Positions 54,964 to 63,721 of a DNA stretch of 64,000 nucleotides are shown here, one piece after another. The stretch comes from Eubacteriaceae bacterium. GTDB taxonomy: Bacteria; Bacillota; Clostridia; Lachnospirales; Lachnospiraceae. Position numbers and translations under genes: made by a program. The stretch covers positions 1-64,000 of the forward strand of contig CABIYF010000007.1 of the NCBI GenBank assembly GCA_902362875.1, read 5' to 3'. Within the stretch, counting starts at the first letter, position 1, and each line of letters starts with the position of its first letter. Under the pieces are notes generated by a model, which did not search any database, had not been told where the DNA came from, and saw only the letters and a list, made by a program, of their open reading frames with translations.

Positions 54964-56349
54964 TTAATAGTATGTTACAACCGGGTCACCCTGGCTTACT
55001 AATTTGTATAATGTTGCTGCGGAAGATGTTGGAAGGTTAACGCATCCATGAGATCCGTTAGAAACATATTCACTTCCACCAAAGGATCCTCTCCATGGTG
55101 CAGAGTGGAATCCTACATTGCCAATGAATGGCATCCAGTATTTAACGTCAGAACTGTATCCCTGTCCACTTAATGTTGCACTTGGCTGTTTGTAAAGAAT
55201 ATACGCAACACATTCTGGTGTCTTACGGTCTGCTGTAAGCTTACCAGTAACACAAGCTGTCGCAAATTTTAATTTTCCTTTTTTATAATAATAAACAGTC
55301 TGTGCACCCATATCTACTTCTACATAAGTATCTCCGATATCTCCGTTAACACCATCATAGACTTTCGCTTTTTCTCTCCAGTATGGCTCTCTTGTTTCTG
55401 TTGTTCCTTCTTTTAACATCTTCTTTACAGAAGTCATTTCTTTGTCTTTACTGATACGCCATCCATATGGTCCACCATAGATCTTCTTTGTACGTCCATC
55501 ATGTGTTTTAAACTTATGCCATCCATACTGTGTATTGTATTTATACATAAATTTTAATACCCAGTTTTCCATCGCATTCTTATCGATTTTATATCCTGAA
55601 TAATCTTTCTTGGTCTTTAACCAGCTGCTGTATGTATTCTTATCAAGAACAACTACCTGTTTTCCAAATTTATATGTAATACTTCCTTTTAACTTCTTGT
55701 TCATCTCTTTTGTAAGACTTACAAGCTTGTCACTCTTAGATGTATATTCTGGATTGTTATAGCAGTTTTCTTTGTCCAGTGAAACCGCTGAAGCACCATC
55801 TTTGACCGCCTGTGCAATCTTCTTGGCTGCTTCATCTTTCTTAAGTTCTGTTCCTTCTTCTTCTTTCTGGATGATGAATCTGCCATCTTTGTAAACTGGT
55901 TTTGCATTTGCAATCTTGATCATCTTCTTGCTGTTAAATGCATCTAATTTCTTGTATGCTTTATCAAAAGCCTTTGTATCATAAGAATACATTGTTACAT
56001 TGTCATAATGTTCAGAACCAAATAATCCTTTGATCCATCCAAATGATCCCTGATCTTTTTTGATCTGTCTGATCTCATCTGCACCTTCAAATTTAACTTT
56101 GATCTGATCACTTGTTAATGTTTCTGTCTTTCCTTTTCTTTCCTTGATTGTTAAAGAATAGTCACTTGCTTTCTTGTTGAAAATCTCAACAACTTCTTCT
56201 GCTGTCTTTCCAGCAACATTCATTCCATTGATCTTGGTTCCCCAGAAGAATTTCTTACTGAAGCAAAAACCAATCACAAAATAAATTACCAACAGCACAA
56301 TAACTGCGATTCCAAGGCAATGTTTCCATGTCAGCTTTTTATTTTCCAT
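54964..56349 (-). CDS. membrane-anchored L,D-transpeptidase with PG-binding domain
   Basis: 461 residues from the ATG at 56349 (AGGAGG upstream; the frame opens earlier at 56391). One N-terminal membrane helix (HCLGIAVIVLLVIYFVIGF), a PG_binding_4-like region with GTKINGMNVAGKTAEEVVEIFN and a second repeat later, then the YkuD catalytic domain with AQTVYYYKKGKLK and the Cys in NGSHGCVNLPTSSAATLY. It cross-links peptidoglycan or tethers proteins outside the membrane. It is similar in function to the other L,D-transpeptidase at 46976 but differently anchored. Confidence 0.9.
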   Translation of the reverse strand: MENKKLTWKHCLGIAVIVLLVIYFVIGFCFSKKFFWGTKINGMNVAGKTAEEVVEIFNKKASDYSLTIKERKGKTETLTSDQIKVKFEGADEIRQIKKDQGSFGWIKGLFGSEHYDNVTMYSYDTKAFDKAYKKLDAFNSKKMIKIANAKPVYKDGRFIIQKEEEGTELKKDEAAKKIAQAVKDGASAVSLDKENCYNNPEYTSKSDKLVSLTKEMNKKLKGSITYKFGKQVVVLDKNTYSSWLKTKKDYSGYKIDKNAMENWVLKFMYKYNTQYGWHKFKTHDGRTKKIYGGPYGWRISKDKEMTSVKKMLKEGTTETREPYWREKAKVYDGVNGDIGDTYVEVDMGAQTVYYYKKGKLKFATACVTGKLTADRKTPECVAYILYKQPSATLSGQGYSSDVKYWMPFIGNVGFHSAPWRGSFGGSEYVSNGSHGCVNLPTSSAATLYKLVSQGDPVVTYY

Positions 56350-56504
56350 TTGTTTTATCCCTCCTAAATACAACTTCTTATTATAGTACAATCTTTGTAA
56401 AATAACTACACCTTTTTTATTAGTTTTTTGTATTTTTATCCGTTCAATTTACGATGTAATATTGGTTTTTTCTAAATACTTTGATAATTTTTTAACATTT
56501 TCTC

Positions 56505-56533
56505 TTGTACTTGCCTATGCAAAATGATAAAAT
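56505..56533 (+). promoter_or_regulatory. promoter of the CoA-transferase gene
   Basis: TTGTAC (56505-56510), 17-nt spacer, TAAAAT (56528-56533), about 65 bp before the start codon. Confidence 0.65.
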
Positions 56534-56597
56534 ATAACTAGTGTGTTAACAATGAAACTTAGATTTCATCTAATTTTTTATTTTAGGAGGACTTATT

Positions 56598-57938
56598 ATG
56601 TCATTCACGCAAGAATATCAGAAAAAATTAACAACAGCAGATGAAGCAGTCAAAGTTGTAAAATCTGGAGACCGTCTGGAATATGGATGGTGTGTTACAA
56701 CTCCAGTTGCTTTGGATGAAGCTTTAGCAAAACGTATGCCTGATCTTGAGAACATCCAGATCCATGGTGGTATCGTTATGCGTCCACTGGCGATCACACA
56801 GATTGAAAACCCAGCAGATCATTTTACATGGAATTCATGGCATATGGGTGGTTTAGAGAGAAAATGGATCAACGAAGGATTCTCTTTCTATGCACCAATC
56901 CGTTATTCTGAATTACCAAGCTACTACCGTGATTGTCTTCCAGGAACAGACGTTGTTATGATGCAGGTTGCACCTATGGATGCTCATGGATACTTTAACT
57001 TTGGTCCTAGTGCTTCTCATACAGCAGCAATGCTTGAAAAAGCAAAATGCGTTATCGTTGAAGTTAATGAAAATATGCCTCGTTGTCTTGGAGGATTTGA
57101 AGAAGGAATCCATATCTCTAAAGTAGATATGATCGTTGAAGGAAACAATCCTGCAATCGATGAATTAGCTGGTGGCGGAGCTGCTACTGAAGTTGACCAG
57201 GCAGTTGCCCGACTGATCGTTGACCAGATCCCTGATGGAGCATGCTTACAGCTTGGAATCGGTGGTATGCCTAATGCCGTTGGATCTCTGATCGCAGAAT
57301 CTGACTTAAAAGATCTTGGTGTTCATACAGAAATGTATGTTGATGCTTTCGTTGATATCGCAAAAGCTGGTAAGATCACAGGTGCTCACAAGAACATCGA
57401 CCGTTACCGTCAGACATATGCTTTCGCTGCAGGTACTAAGAAATTATATGATTATTTAAATGATAACCCAGAGTGCATGAGTGCCCCTGTTGATTATACA
57501 AACAGCATTGCAACAATCTCATCCATTGATAACTTCATCTCTATCAACAATGCCGTAGATGTTGACCTTTATGGACAGATCAGTGCTGAGTCTTCAGGAA
57601 CTCGCCAGATCAGTGGTGCCGGCGGACAGCTTGATTTCGTTATGGGTGCTTACTTATCTAATGGTGGTAAGAGTTTTGTATGCTTATCTTCTACTTTTAC
57701 AAACAAGAAAGGTGAGACATTTTCAAGAATTCTTCCTACATTACATAACGGATCTATCGTCACAGATACTCGTGCAAATGCTCACTACATTGTTACTGAA
57801 TATGGTATGGCCAACTTAAAAGGTAAGTCTACATGGGAACGTGCAGAAGCATTAATTAACATTGCTCATCCAGATTTCAGAGATCAGCTGATCAAAGATG
57901 CAGAAGCTGCTCATATCTGGAGAAGATCTAACAAATAA
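56598..57938 (+). CDS. but: butyryl-CoA:acetate CoA-transferase
   Basis: 446 residues, typical length. It exchanges CoA between butyryl-CoA and acetate, releasing butyrate as the last step of the pathway in many gut clostridia. The catalytic Glu is in [18 protein letters not shown] (about residue 246). [21 protein letters not shown] and [19 protein letters not shown] are typical of the family-I-related CoA-transferases. AGGAGG is 7 nt before the start. Unlike crt-hbd-bcd-etf, it is transcribed separately on the opposite strand with its own promoter and a strong terminator. Confidence 0.95.
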   Translation: MSFTQEYQKKLTTADEAVKVVKSGDRLEYGWCVTTPVALDEALAKRMPDLENIQIHGGIVMRPLAITQIENPADHFTWNSWHMGGLERKWINEGFSFYAPIRYSELPSYYRDCLPGTDVVMMQVAPMDAHGYFNFGPSASHTAAMLEKAKCVIVEVNENMPRCLGGFEEGIHISKVDMIVEGNNPAIDELAGGGAATEVDQAVARLIVDQIPDGACLQLGIGGMPNAVGSLIAESDLKDLGVHTEMYVDAFVDIAKAGKITGAHKNIDRYRQTYAFAAGTKKLYDYLNDNPECMSAPVDYTNSIATISSIDNFISINNAVDVDLYGQISAESSGTRQISGAGGQLDFVMGAYLSNGGKSFVCLSSTFTNKKGETFSRILPTLHNGSIVTDTRANAHYIVTEYGMANLKGKSTWERAEALINIAHPDFRDQLIKDAEAAHIWRRSNK

Positions 57939-57980
57939 ACTTCTATAGAAGTTTAAGTTTAATAGTTTTTTAAATTTTCC

Positions 57981-58034
57981 AAAAACAAAAATCCCAAATC
58001 CATGTATTTTATCGGATTCGGGATTTTTGTTTTT
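57981..58034. terminator. bidirectional terminator between but and the nucleoid protein gene
   Basis: A perfect 15-bp stem AAAAACAAAAATCCC / GGGATTTTTGTTTTT with inner AATCC/GGATT pairing. Its right arm overlaps the stop codon of the minus-strand gene. Long T- and A-runs lie on both sides. Confidence 0.9.
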
Positions 58035-59055
58035 ATTTTATCTTCACATTCTCAATATTCTTAATAATGATCGTACTTCCACCACCTGGTTCTTCAATGA
58101 TCTCGACGTTATCTTTCGTATTATACTCTTCCATCGGAATCTTGATCTCAATTCCGGTATCAGTCTCTAACATCTGATATTCCAATTTCCTTACTGTATT
58201 TTCCTTCGCTACCGTAAATGTATCGTACTGCATATCATATCGTTCGATCTTCTCATCAAATTCCTGTTTCTTTCCTTGATGATTTCCAAAAAGTTTGTCT
58301 CCGATCTCATTGACTTTAAATGCCTGATTCTCTGAAAATTCTTCTCTTAGACGACTTTTCATATCCATACGCTTTGCAATACCATCTTCCGGATAATGAT
58401 TGTTAATGTCATTGATCACCTTATTTAGAATCTGGAATTTTTTCTTCGGCGCAAGATCTGCATAGCATTGTAAGAAGCGTTCAGACAGATAATTGATCTT
58501 ATCTCCATTTAACATCTCATATTTCTTTTCTACCAGACGTACTTTATATTCTGACAGATCAATAATAACAGCTTCTGTAAGTTTCGCTGAATCTGTTGGC
58601 ATAACTCTCTGTTTGACGATATCATTTGCCTGTACATCTTCTTCTTCCTGATGTACATAGGTTACCTTATAATTCATCTTAAGCAGCGCCAGATGAATCA
58701 CACTTTGGACCTGAAATGTCACACAGAGCAGATCTCCTGCTGGAATTGTAACGCTGTCACACATAATGTCGAACAGATTTTCTCCAAGGACTCTTGTGGC
58801 CTCGATAAAGCTCTCATCGTCAGACTCTTCCATACTCTCTAACAAGCTTAAAACCGGTGAGACACTTCCATCAAACTGGCATCTCTTAGCATCATCGCTT
58901 TCCATAATCTTAAAAATATGTCCTCTGACAAATTCCATAAGATCTGGCCCCATCTCAAGAAGCTGGCTGGATAATCCAAGATATCCTGTATGACTGTCTA
59001 ATATATGTAAAATTCCTTTTCTGATGATAATATCATCTTTCTGTATATGTTCCAT
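58033..59055 (-). CDS. nucleoid-associated protein (NdpA/YejK-like)
   Basis: 340 residues from the ATG at 59055, which has GGAG 6 nt upstream; the earlier ATG at 59082 would fall within a few bases of the predicted transcript start. The fold is that of the 37-kDa nucleoid-associated family (PF04245): DIIIRKGILHILDSHTGYLGLSSQL, a long central helical part and a C-terminal beta segment ending in KIENVKIK-like residues. Family members bind DNA. It has its own promoter immediately downstream of the riboswitch unit's second terminator. Confidence 0.85.
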   Translation of the reverse strand: MEHIQKDDIIIRKGILHILDSHTGYLGLSSQLLEMGPDLMEFVRGHIFKIMESDDAKRCQFDGSVSPVLSLLESMEESDDESFIEATRVLGENLFDIMCDSVTIPAGDLLCVTFQVQSVIHLALLKMNYKVTYVHQEEEDVQANDIVKQRVMPTDSAKLTEAVIIDLSEYKVRLVEKKYEMLNGDKINYLSERFLQCYADLAPKKKFQILNKVINDINNHYPEDGIAKRMDMKSRLREEFSENQAFKVNEIGDKLFGNHQGKKQEFDEKIERYDMQYDTFTVAKENTVRKLEYQMLETDTGIEIKIPMEEYNTKDNVEIIEEPGGGSTIIIKNIENVKIK

Positions 59056-59090
59056 CATTTTCTCCTTTTTGTTTTTGTCCATTGTATGTT

Positions 59091-59119
59091 ATTTTAACAC
59101 ATTGCCTGTTTTTAGGCAA
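59091..59119 (-). promoter_or_regulatory. promoter of the nucleoid protein gene
   Basis: TTGCCT (59119-59114), 17-nt spacer, TAAAAT (59096-59091). The -35 is one arm of a TTGCCT/AGGCAA hairpin (59102-59119). Confidence 0.6.
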
Positions 59120-59122
59120 AAC

Positions 59123-59151
59123 AAAAAAGCCATGGTCCCTACACCATGACT
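59123..59151 (-). terminator. terminator closing the riboswitch unit
   Basis: Minus-strand stem AGTCATGGT / ACCATGGCT (one G-U) with a 6-nt loop, followed by TTTTTTG. Confidence 0.75.
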
Positions 59152-59153
59152 TC

Positions 59154-59340
59154 CGCTAATATGAAAAATCCCCATGTATCCTCACTATGTAAAACTGACA
59201 ACCCCTTGCCAGAGATTCATCCTGCGAATCCCTTCACAAAAACAAATCAGTGAGAAACATAAAATTCCATATTATTTATAGGATCCACTCATCGATATCT
59301 TACTTGTGGCAAAACATTATCTTTAGGCTCCCTACTTCCT
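59154..59340 (-). ncRNA. candidate noncoding RNA downstream of a c-di-GMP riboswitch
   Basis: About 190 nt between two terminators and downstream of the riboswitch. No ORF with a ribosome site was found on the minus strand; the longest ATG frames are under 15 codons. Local stems are plausible: GGGATTC / GAATCTC and TGGCAA / TTGTCA, and the 5' part has a GCCAC...GTGG pair. It does not match 6S, tmRNA, RNase P or SRP RNA by the conserved motifs I know. This is the whole content of 59154-59340. Confidence 0.45.
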
Positions 59341-59382
59341 AAAAACAAAAAACCGTTCATAGAATATTATATCTATAACGGC
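59341..59382 (-). terminator. riboswitch expression-platform terminator
   Basis: CCGTTATAGA / TCTATGAACGG hairpin followed by TTTTTTGTTTTT on the minus strand. Its 5' side includes GGCAGCC, which can alternatively pair with the 3' arm (GGTTGCC) of the aptamer's closing stem. Confidence 0.8.
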
Positions 59383-59432
59383 TGCCTTTATCTGGATAAA
59401 ATATCCATATCACATTCCCTTAATGTAAATGT

Positions 59433-59506
59433 GGCAACCGGCTATCATAGTCACTTCTGACCTTAGACCCTTTGGCTTTGCGTCCCTGTCTTTCAACAGG
59501 TTTGCC
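59433..59506 (-). ncRNA. cyclic di-GMP-I riboswitch (GEMM-I) aptamer
   Basis: Minus strand reads GGCAAACCTGTTGAAAGACA followed by GGGACGCAAAGCC, AAGGGTCTAAGG and GCCGGTTGCC. The conserved GCAAACC, the GAAA tetraloop, GGGACGCAAAGCC and GGGTCTA boxes are the GEMM-I signature, and GGCAA...TTGCC closes P1. A terminator follows, so this is a transcription-control switch. Pairing suggests ligand binding favours the terminator (OFF). Downstream there is no clear ORF before the second terminator. Confidence 0.92.
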
Positions 59507-59540
59507 CTATGAATAAATATGAACTTTTATTTATGTATAT

Positions 59541-59569
59541 ATGATATCATGATTCATAAATAATGTCAA
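59541..59569 (-). promoter_or_regulatory. riboswitch promoter
   Basis: TTGACA (59569-59564), 17-nt spacer, TATCAT (59546-59541), about 35 bp before the aptamer. The remainder of 59570-59640 shows no feature. Confidence 0.75.
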
Positions 59570-59646
59570 TCATCTTTTTCTTAATTATTAATATTTATAA
59601 TATTTTTCTCGATTTCCATACAGGAAAGAAGCCAATATTACAGAAA

Positions 59647-59672
59647 AGTCCGCGATAAAAATACCGCGGACT
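59647..59672 (-). terminator. terminator after etfA
   Basis: A perfect 8-bp GC-rich stem AGTCCGCG / CGCGGACT with a 10-nt loop, followed on the minus strand by TTTTC, ending the butyrate cluster. Confidence 0.85.
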
Positions 59673-59700
59673 CCTTAAGGATTAAATTCTCAAAAGTTGA

Positions 59701-60735
59701 TTATTTAACAACTGCTCTTAATTTTTCTGTTAAAGCTGGAACGATCTTATTTAAGTCTCCAACGATTCCGTAATCAGCTACATCAAAGATAGGAGCTGTT
59801 TCATCTTTGTTGATTGCAATGATGATATCAGATTCTTCCATACCTGCAACGTGCTGGATTGCTCCAGAAATACCGATTGCGAAGTATACGTTAGGACGTA
59901 CAGTTTTTCCTGTCTGTCCAACCTGGATATCTCTTGGCTGCCATCCGTTATCAACAACGGCACGAGAACAGCTTACTTCTCCTCCGAGAACGTCAGCTAA
60001 TTCTTTTAACATTCCGAATCCTTCTTCTCCAACTCCACGTCCACCAGATACTAAGATCTTAGCATCCATGATATCTACTGTATCTGTAACAGATTTAACG
60101 ATATCAACAATTTCAACGTATTTGTTGTCTGGAGTAAATCCAGGATTGTATTCGATAACTTCAGCTTTTGCTCCTTCGATAGGATCGATCTTCTGCATAA
60201 CACCAGGACGAACTGTTGCCATCTGAGGTCTGTTGTCTGGGCAAGCGATTGTTGCGATTGTGTTTCCACCGAATGCTGGACGAGTCATTAATAACTGATT
60301 ATGTTTCTGTTCTTTTCCTGGGATTGCTCTTAATGGGAAATCACCGATTTCAAGAACTGTACAGTCAGCTGTTAAACCTGTCTGAACACGTGCAGATACA
60401 CGAGGTCCAAGGTCACGACCGATTGCTGTCGCACCAACTAACATAATTTCTGGTTTGTATTCATTGATTACAGATGCTAATGCATGTGTATATGGTTCTG
60501 TTCTGTATTCTTTTAATTCTGGATCGTCAACTACGATTACTTTATCAGCACCGTATTTTGCAAGATCATCTACTAATCCTTTAACGTCAGAACCTACAAG
60601 AACAGCAGTTACGTCTGTATCTAAGTCTTTTGCTAAGTCTTTTGCTTTTCCAAGTAATTCGAATGCGATTCCGCTTAATTCGTTATCTACCTGCTGTGCA
60701 AAGACGTATACGCCTCTATATTCTTCTAAACCCAT
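59701..60735 (-). CDS. etfA: electron-transfer flavoprotein alpha subunit
   Basis: 344 residues from the ATG at 60735 (GTGGTG as weak site; GTG at 60747 is an alternative). The N-terminal domain is DNELSGIAFELLGKAKDLAKDL. The C-terminal FAD domain shows LVSGGRGVGEEGFGMLKELADVLGGEVSCSRAVVDNGW, the GQTGKTVRPNVYFAIGISGAIQH motif and IVGDLNKIVPALTEKLR. With EtfB it takes electrons from NADH for Bcd. In this pathway Etf/Bcd bifurcates electrons to ferredoxin. It is the last gene of the cluster, 24 nt after etfB. Confidence 0.96.
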   Translation of the reverse strand: MGLEEYRGVYVFAQQVDNELSGIAFELLGKAKDLAKDLDTDVTAVLVGSDVKGLVDDLAKYGADKVIVVDDPELKEYRTEPYTHALASVINEYKPEIMLVGATAIGRDLGPRVSARVQTGLTADCTVLEIGDFPLRAIPGKEQKHNQLLMTRPAFGGNTIATIACPDNRPQMATVRPGVMQKIDPIEGAKAEVIEYNPGFTPDNKYVEIVDIVKSVTDTVDIMDAKILVSGGRGVGEEGFGMLKELADVLGGEVSCSRAVVDNGWQPRDIQVGQTGKTVRPNVYFAIGISGAIQHVAGMEESDIIIAINKDETAPIFDVADYGIVGDLNKIVPALTEKLRAVVK

Positions 60736-60759
60736 TTTATTCACCACTTTTCCTTTTCA

Positions 60760-61542
60760 CTAAATTACATGTTTTTCAGCTAATTTATCCATGATATAAT
60801 CTACTGCTTCTTCTGGATCAAGTGTAACTTTTTCTCCAGCACCTTTTCTTACTTTGTCAGATGCTTTTGCGATCTTAGTTGGAGATCCAGCAAGACCAAG
60901 GTTAGAATCATCTACATCTTTAAGGTCTTTTCTTCCCCAAACAGTTACTTCTGCATCATATGCATCAAAGATTCCACCTGGAGTCATATATCTTGGCTCG
61001 TTTAATTCAGCTAATGCTGTAACTAAGCAAGGCATTTTAGCTTTTAAGATGTGGTATCTATCTTCATACTGACGCTGAACAACTACGCTGTCACCGTCAA
61101 TTTTAATGTCTTCTGCATAAGAGATAACTGGAATATCAAGATGTTCAGAAATCTGTGGTCCAACCTGAGCTGTATCACCATCGATAGCCTGACGTCCTGT
61201 GATGATCAGGTCATAATCAAGATTTCTTAATGCTCCAGCTAATGTAGTAGAAGTTGCCCATGTGTCAGCTCCTCCTAATACTCTGTCAGTTACAAGGATA
61301 CCTTTGTCAGCACCCATTGCCATAGCTTCACGAAGAACTTCGTCAGCTTTTGGAAGTCCCATTGTAAGAACTGTAACTTCAGCTCCATATTCATCTTTAA
61401 TTCTAAGTGCTGCTTCTAATCCAGCTTTGTCATCTGGGTTCATGATAGTAAGCATAGCACCTCTGTCTAATGTACCATCTGGGTTGAATTTAACTCCACC
61501 TTTTGTATCTGGTACCTGTTTTACACAAACAACTATCTTCAC
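60760..61542 (-). CDS. etfB: electron-transfer flavoprotein beta subunit
   Basis: 260 residues; GTG start at 61542 with GGGAGG 8 nt upstream, a site that overlaps the bcd stop. It begins MKIVVCVKQVPDTKGGVKFNPDGTLDRG. The nucleotide-binding segment VLTMGLPKADEVLREAMAMGADKGILV and RQAIDGDTAQVGPQISEHLDIP are typical of the bifurcating Etf group. It holds the second flavin or AMP in the complex with EtfA. Confidence 0.97.
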   Translation of the reverse strand: MKIVVCVKQVPDTKGGVKFNPDGTLDRGAMLTIMNPDDKAGLEAALRIKDEYGAEVTVLTMGLPKADEVLREAMAMGADKGILVTDRVLGGADTWATSTTLAGALRNLDYDLIITGRQAIDGDTAQVGPQISEHLDIPVISYAEDIKIDGDSVVVQRQYEDRYHILKAKMPCLVTALAELNEPRYMTPGGIFDAYDAEVTVWGRKDLKDVDDSNLGLAGSPTKIAKASDKVRKGAGEKVTLDPEEAVDYIMDKLAEKHVI

Positions 61543-61555
61543 GGTAAGTACCTCC

Positions 61556-62707
61556 CTATTTCAATAAGTTTCCAGAAATAACCATACGCTGAACTTCAGA
61601 TGTTCCTTCGTAGATTTCTGTGATCTTAGCATCGCGCATCATACGTTCTACATCGTATTCTCTGATGTATCCGTAACCACCATGTAACTGAACAGCTTTT
61701 GTTGTTACTTCCATAGCAACTTCTGCTGCATATAATTTAGCCATAGCAGCTTCAACACTGTATACTTTCTGAGTAGCTTTTGCCATAGCAGCTTTGTATA
61801 CTAACTGTTTAGCAGCTTCTACTTTAGTTGCCATATCAGCTAACTGGAACTGTGTATTCTGGAACTGTCCGATAGAACGTCCGAACTGTTTTCTTTCTTT
61901 TACATATTCGATTGTTCTTTCTAAAGCACCTTCTGCAAGTCCAAGAGCCTGAGAAGCGATACCAATACGTCCTCCATCAAGAGTATGCATTGCGATACCG
62001 AAACCTTTACCCTGTTTTCCTAACAGATTTTCTTTTGGAATACGGCAGTCTTCGAAGATTAATTCATATGTAGCTGATCCGCGGATACCCATTTTCTTTT
62101 CTTTTGTTCCGAATGTGAAACCTGGAGTTCCTTTTTCTACGATGAATGCAGAAATTTCTTTCATCTTTCTTCCGCGTTTTTCAACAACACCTGTTACTGC
62201 GATTACGATATAAACGTCTGCGTAGCTTCCGTTTGTGATGAAGCACTTAGATCCGTTTAATACCCATTCGTCTCCGTCTAATACAGCTTTTGTCTGCTGT
62301 CCCTGTGCGTCAGTACCAGCACCTGGTTCTGTCAGACCGAAAGCTCCTAATTTCTTACCAGATGCTAAATCTGGGATATATTTCTTTTTCTGTTCTTCTG
62401 TACCGAAAGTCTGGATTGGATCGATACAAAGAGATGTATGTGCTGAAACGATAACTCCTGTTGTACCGCAAACTTTTGATAATTCTTCAACACACATAAC
62501 ATATGTTAAAGGATCGCATCCCTGTCCACCATATTCTTTAGGAACTGGAATACCTAAGAATCCTGCTTTAGCCATTTTTGCTACAGTTTCAACTGGAAAC
62601 TGTTCATTTTCATCCACGTCCTGTGCAAGAGGCTTTACTTCTTTTTCAGCAAACTCTTTGAAAAGAGTTCTTGCCATTTCATGTTTCTTACTTAATGTGA
62701 AATCCAT
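61556..62707 (-). CDS. bcd: butyryl-CoA dehydrogenase
   Basis: 383 residues, acyl-CoA dehydrogenase family with FAD. The substrate-pocket signature is AFGLTEPGAGTDAQGQQTKA, the CFITNGSYADVYIV flavin region follows, and the catalytic Glu is in ITEIYEGTSEVQRMVISGN near the C-terminus. It reduces crotonyl-CoA to butyryl-CoA with EtfAB. It is preceded by a hairpin and followed within 14 nt by etfB, so the two are one message. Confidence 0.97.
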   Translation of the reverse strand: MDFTLSKKHEMARTLFKEFAEKEVKPLAQDVDENEQFPVETVAKMAKAGFLGIPVPKEYGGQGCDPLTYVMCVEELSKVCGTTGVIVSAHTSLCIDPIQTFGTEEQKKKYIPDLASGKKLGAFGLTEPGAGTDAQGQQTKAVLDGDEWVLNGSKCFITNGSYADVYIVIAVTGVVEKRGRKMKEISAFIVEKGTPGFTFGTKEKKMGIRGSATYELIFEDCRIPKENLLGKQGKGFGIAMHTLDGGRIGIASQALGLAEGALERTIEYVKERKQFGRSIGQFQNTQFQLADMATKVEAAKQLVYKAAMAKATQKVYSVEAAMAKLYAAEVAMEVTTKAVQLHGGYGYIREYDVERMMRDAKITEIYEGTSEVQRMVISGNLLK

Positions 62708-62746
62708 TCTTTATTCCTCCATCATGATTTCTATAAAGTTAACTTC

Positions 62747-62776
62747 TGCATCCGGAGTTCACCATCTCCGGATGCA
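62747..62776 (-). promoter_or_regulatory. intra-operon hairpin between hbd and bcd
   Basis: A perfect 11-bp GC-rich stem TGCATCCGGAG / CTCCGGATGCA with an 8-nt loop and no T-tract on the minus strand, so not a standard terminator. It may be an RNA processing or stability element. Confidence 0.55.
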
Positions 62777-62794
62777 AAAGAAAAGCTCTTTTTC

Positions 62795-63634
62795 TTACTT
62801 GCTGTAATCGTAGAATCCTTTACCAGTTTTACATCCTAATAATCCTCCACGAACCATCTTTCTTAATAATGGATGTGGACGATATTTTGTATCACCAAAT
62901 TCATTGTAAAGTACTTCCATGATTGCAAGGCAAACGTCTAATCCAATTAAATCACCTAAAGCTAAAGGTCCCATTGGATGGTTTGCTCCTAATTTCATAG
63001 CTGTATCAATACCTTCTACAGAAGCTACTCCATCAGCATAAATTCCGATTGCTTCGTTGATCATAGGGATTAAGATTCTGTTAACTACGAATCCAGCACC
63101 TTCTTCAACCTGTACAGGTGTTTTACCGATTTCTTCAGCGATTGCTTTGATCTTATCAACAACTTCTTTTGGTGTGTTGATACCAGCGATAACTTCAACC
63201 AGTTTCATAACAGGAGCTGGGTTAAAGAAATGCATACCGATCATTGGACGATCAAGTCCTGCACCAATTTCTGTGATTGATAAAGAAGATGTGTTTGTAG
63301 CAAAGATAGCATCTTCTTTACAGATATCCTGTAATTCTTTGAATGTCTGTTTTTTGATTTCCATGTTTTCAATAGCTGCTTCTACGATTAAATCGCAGTC
63401 TGTACAGATATCTTTTACACCTGTTGTGATCTTTGCTAAAATAGCATCTGCAGCTGCCTGTTCCATTTTTCCTCTTGCAACACGTTTTTCTAAACCTTTT
63501 GCGATTTTAGCTTTTCCGTTTGCTGCAAATTCTTCATTAATATCACATAAGCATACTTCATATCCTTCTGTCTGTGCAAATGCCTGTGCGATTCCGCTAC
63601 CCATTGTTCCAGCGCCGATTACTCCAACTTTCAT
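62795..63634 (-). CDS. hbd: 3-hydroxybutyryl-CoA dehydrogenase
   Basis: 279 residues. NAD-binding [21 protein letters not shown] at the N-terminus; catalytic His in [17 protein letters not shown] (about residue 138) and Glu in the neighbouring segment; [19 protein letters not shown] and [15 protein letters not shown] are typical. It reduces acetoacetyl-CoA to (S)-3-hydroxybutyryl-CoA. AGGAGG is 8 nt before the start. It lies between crt and bcd. Confidence 0.97.
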   Translation of the reverse strand: MKVGVIGAGTMGSGIAQAFAQTEGYEVCLCDINEEFAANGKAKIAKGLEKRVARGKMEQAAADAILAKITTGVKDICTDCDLIVEAAIENMEIKKQTFKELQDICKEDAIFATNTSSLSITEIGAGLDRPMIGMHFFNPAPVMKLVEVIAGINTPKEVVDKIKAIAEEIGKTPVQVEEGAGFVVNRILIPMINEAIGIYADGVASVEGIDTAMKLGANHPMGPLALGDLIGLDVCLAIMEVLYNEFGDTKYRPHPLLRKMVRGGLLGCKTGKGFYDYSK

Positions 63635-63674
63635 TATAATTCCTCCTGTAAAATTATTTTACTATGTAGTTTCT

Positions 63675-63700
63675 CAGTCTGTGACAAATGCCACAGACTG
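63675..63700 (-). promoter_or_regulatory. intra-operon hairpin between crt and hbd
   Basis: A perfect 9-bp stem CAGTCTGTG / CACAGACTG with an 8-nt loop and no T-tract, in the gap between crt and hbd. It resembles the hairpin between hbd and bcd. Confidence 0.55.
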
Positions 63701-63721
63701 GAAATATATCAAACTTCATTA

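Noticed and set aside
59154..59340. 6S RNA, tmRNA, RNase P RNA, SRP RNA or a second known riboswitch
   Set aside because: None of the conserved motifs I know for these families was found. It is kept only as an unassigned candidate RNA.
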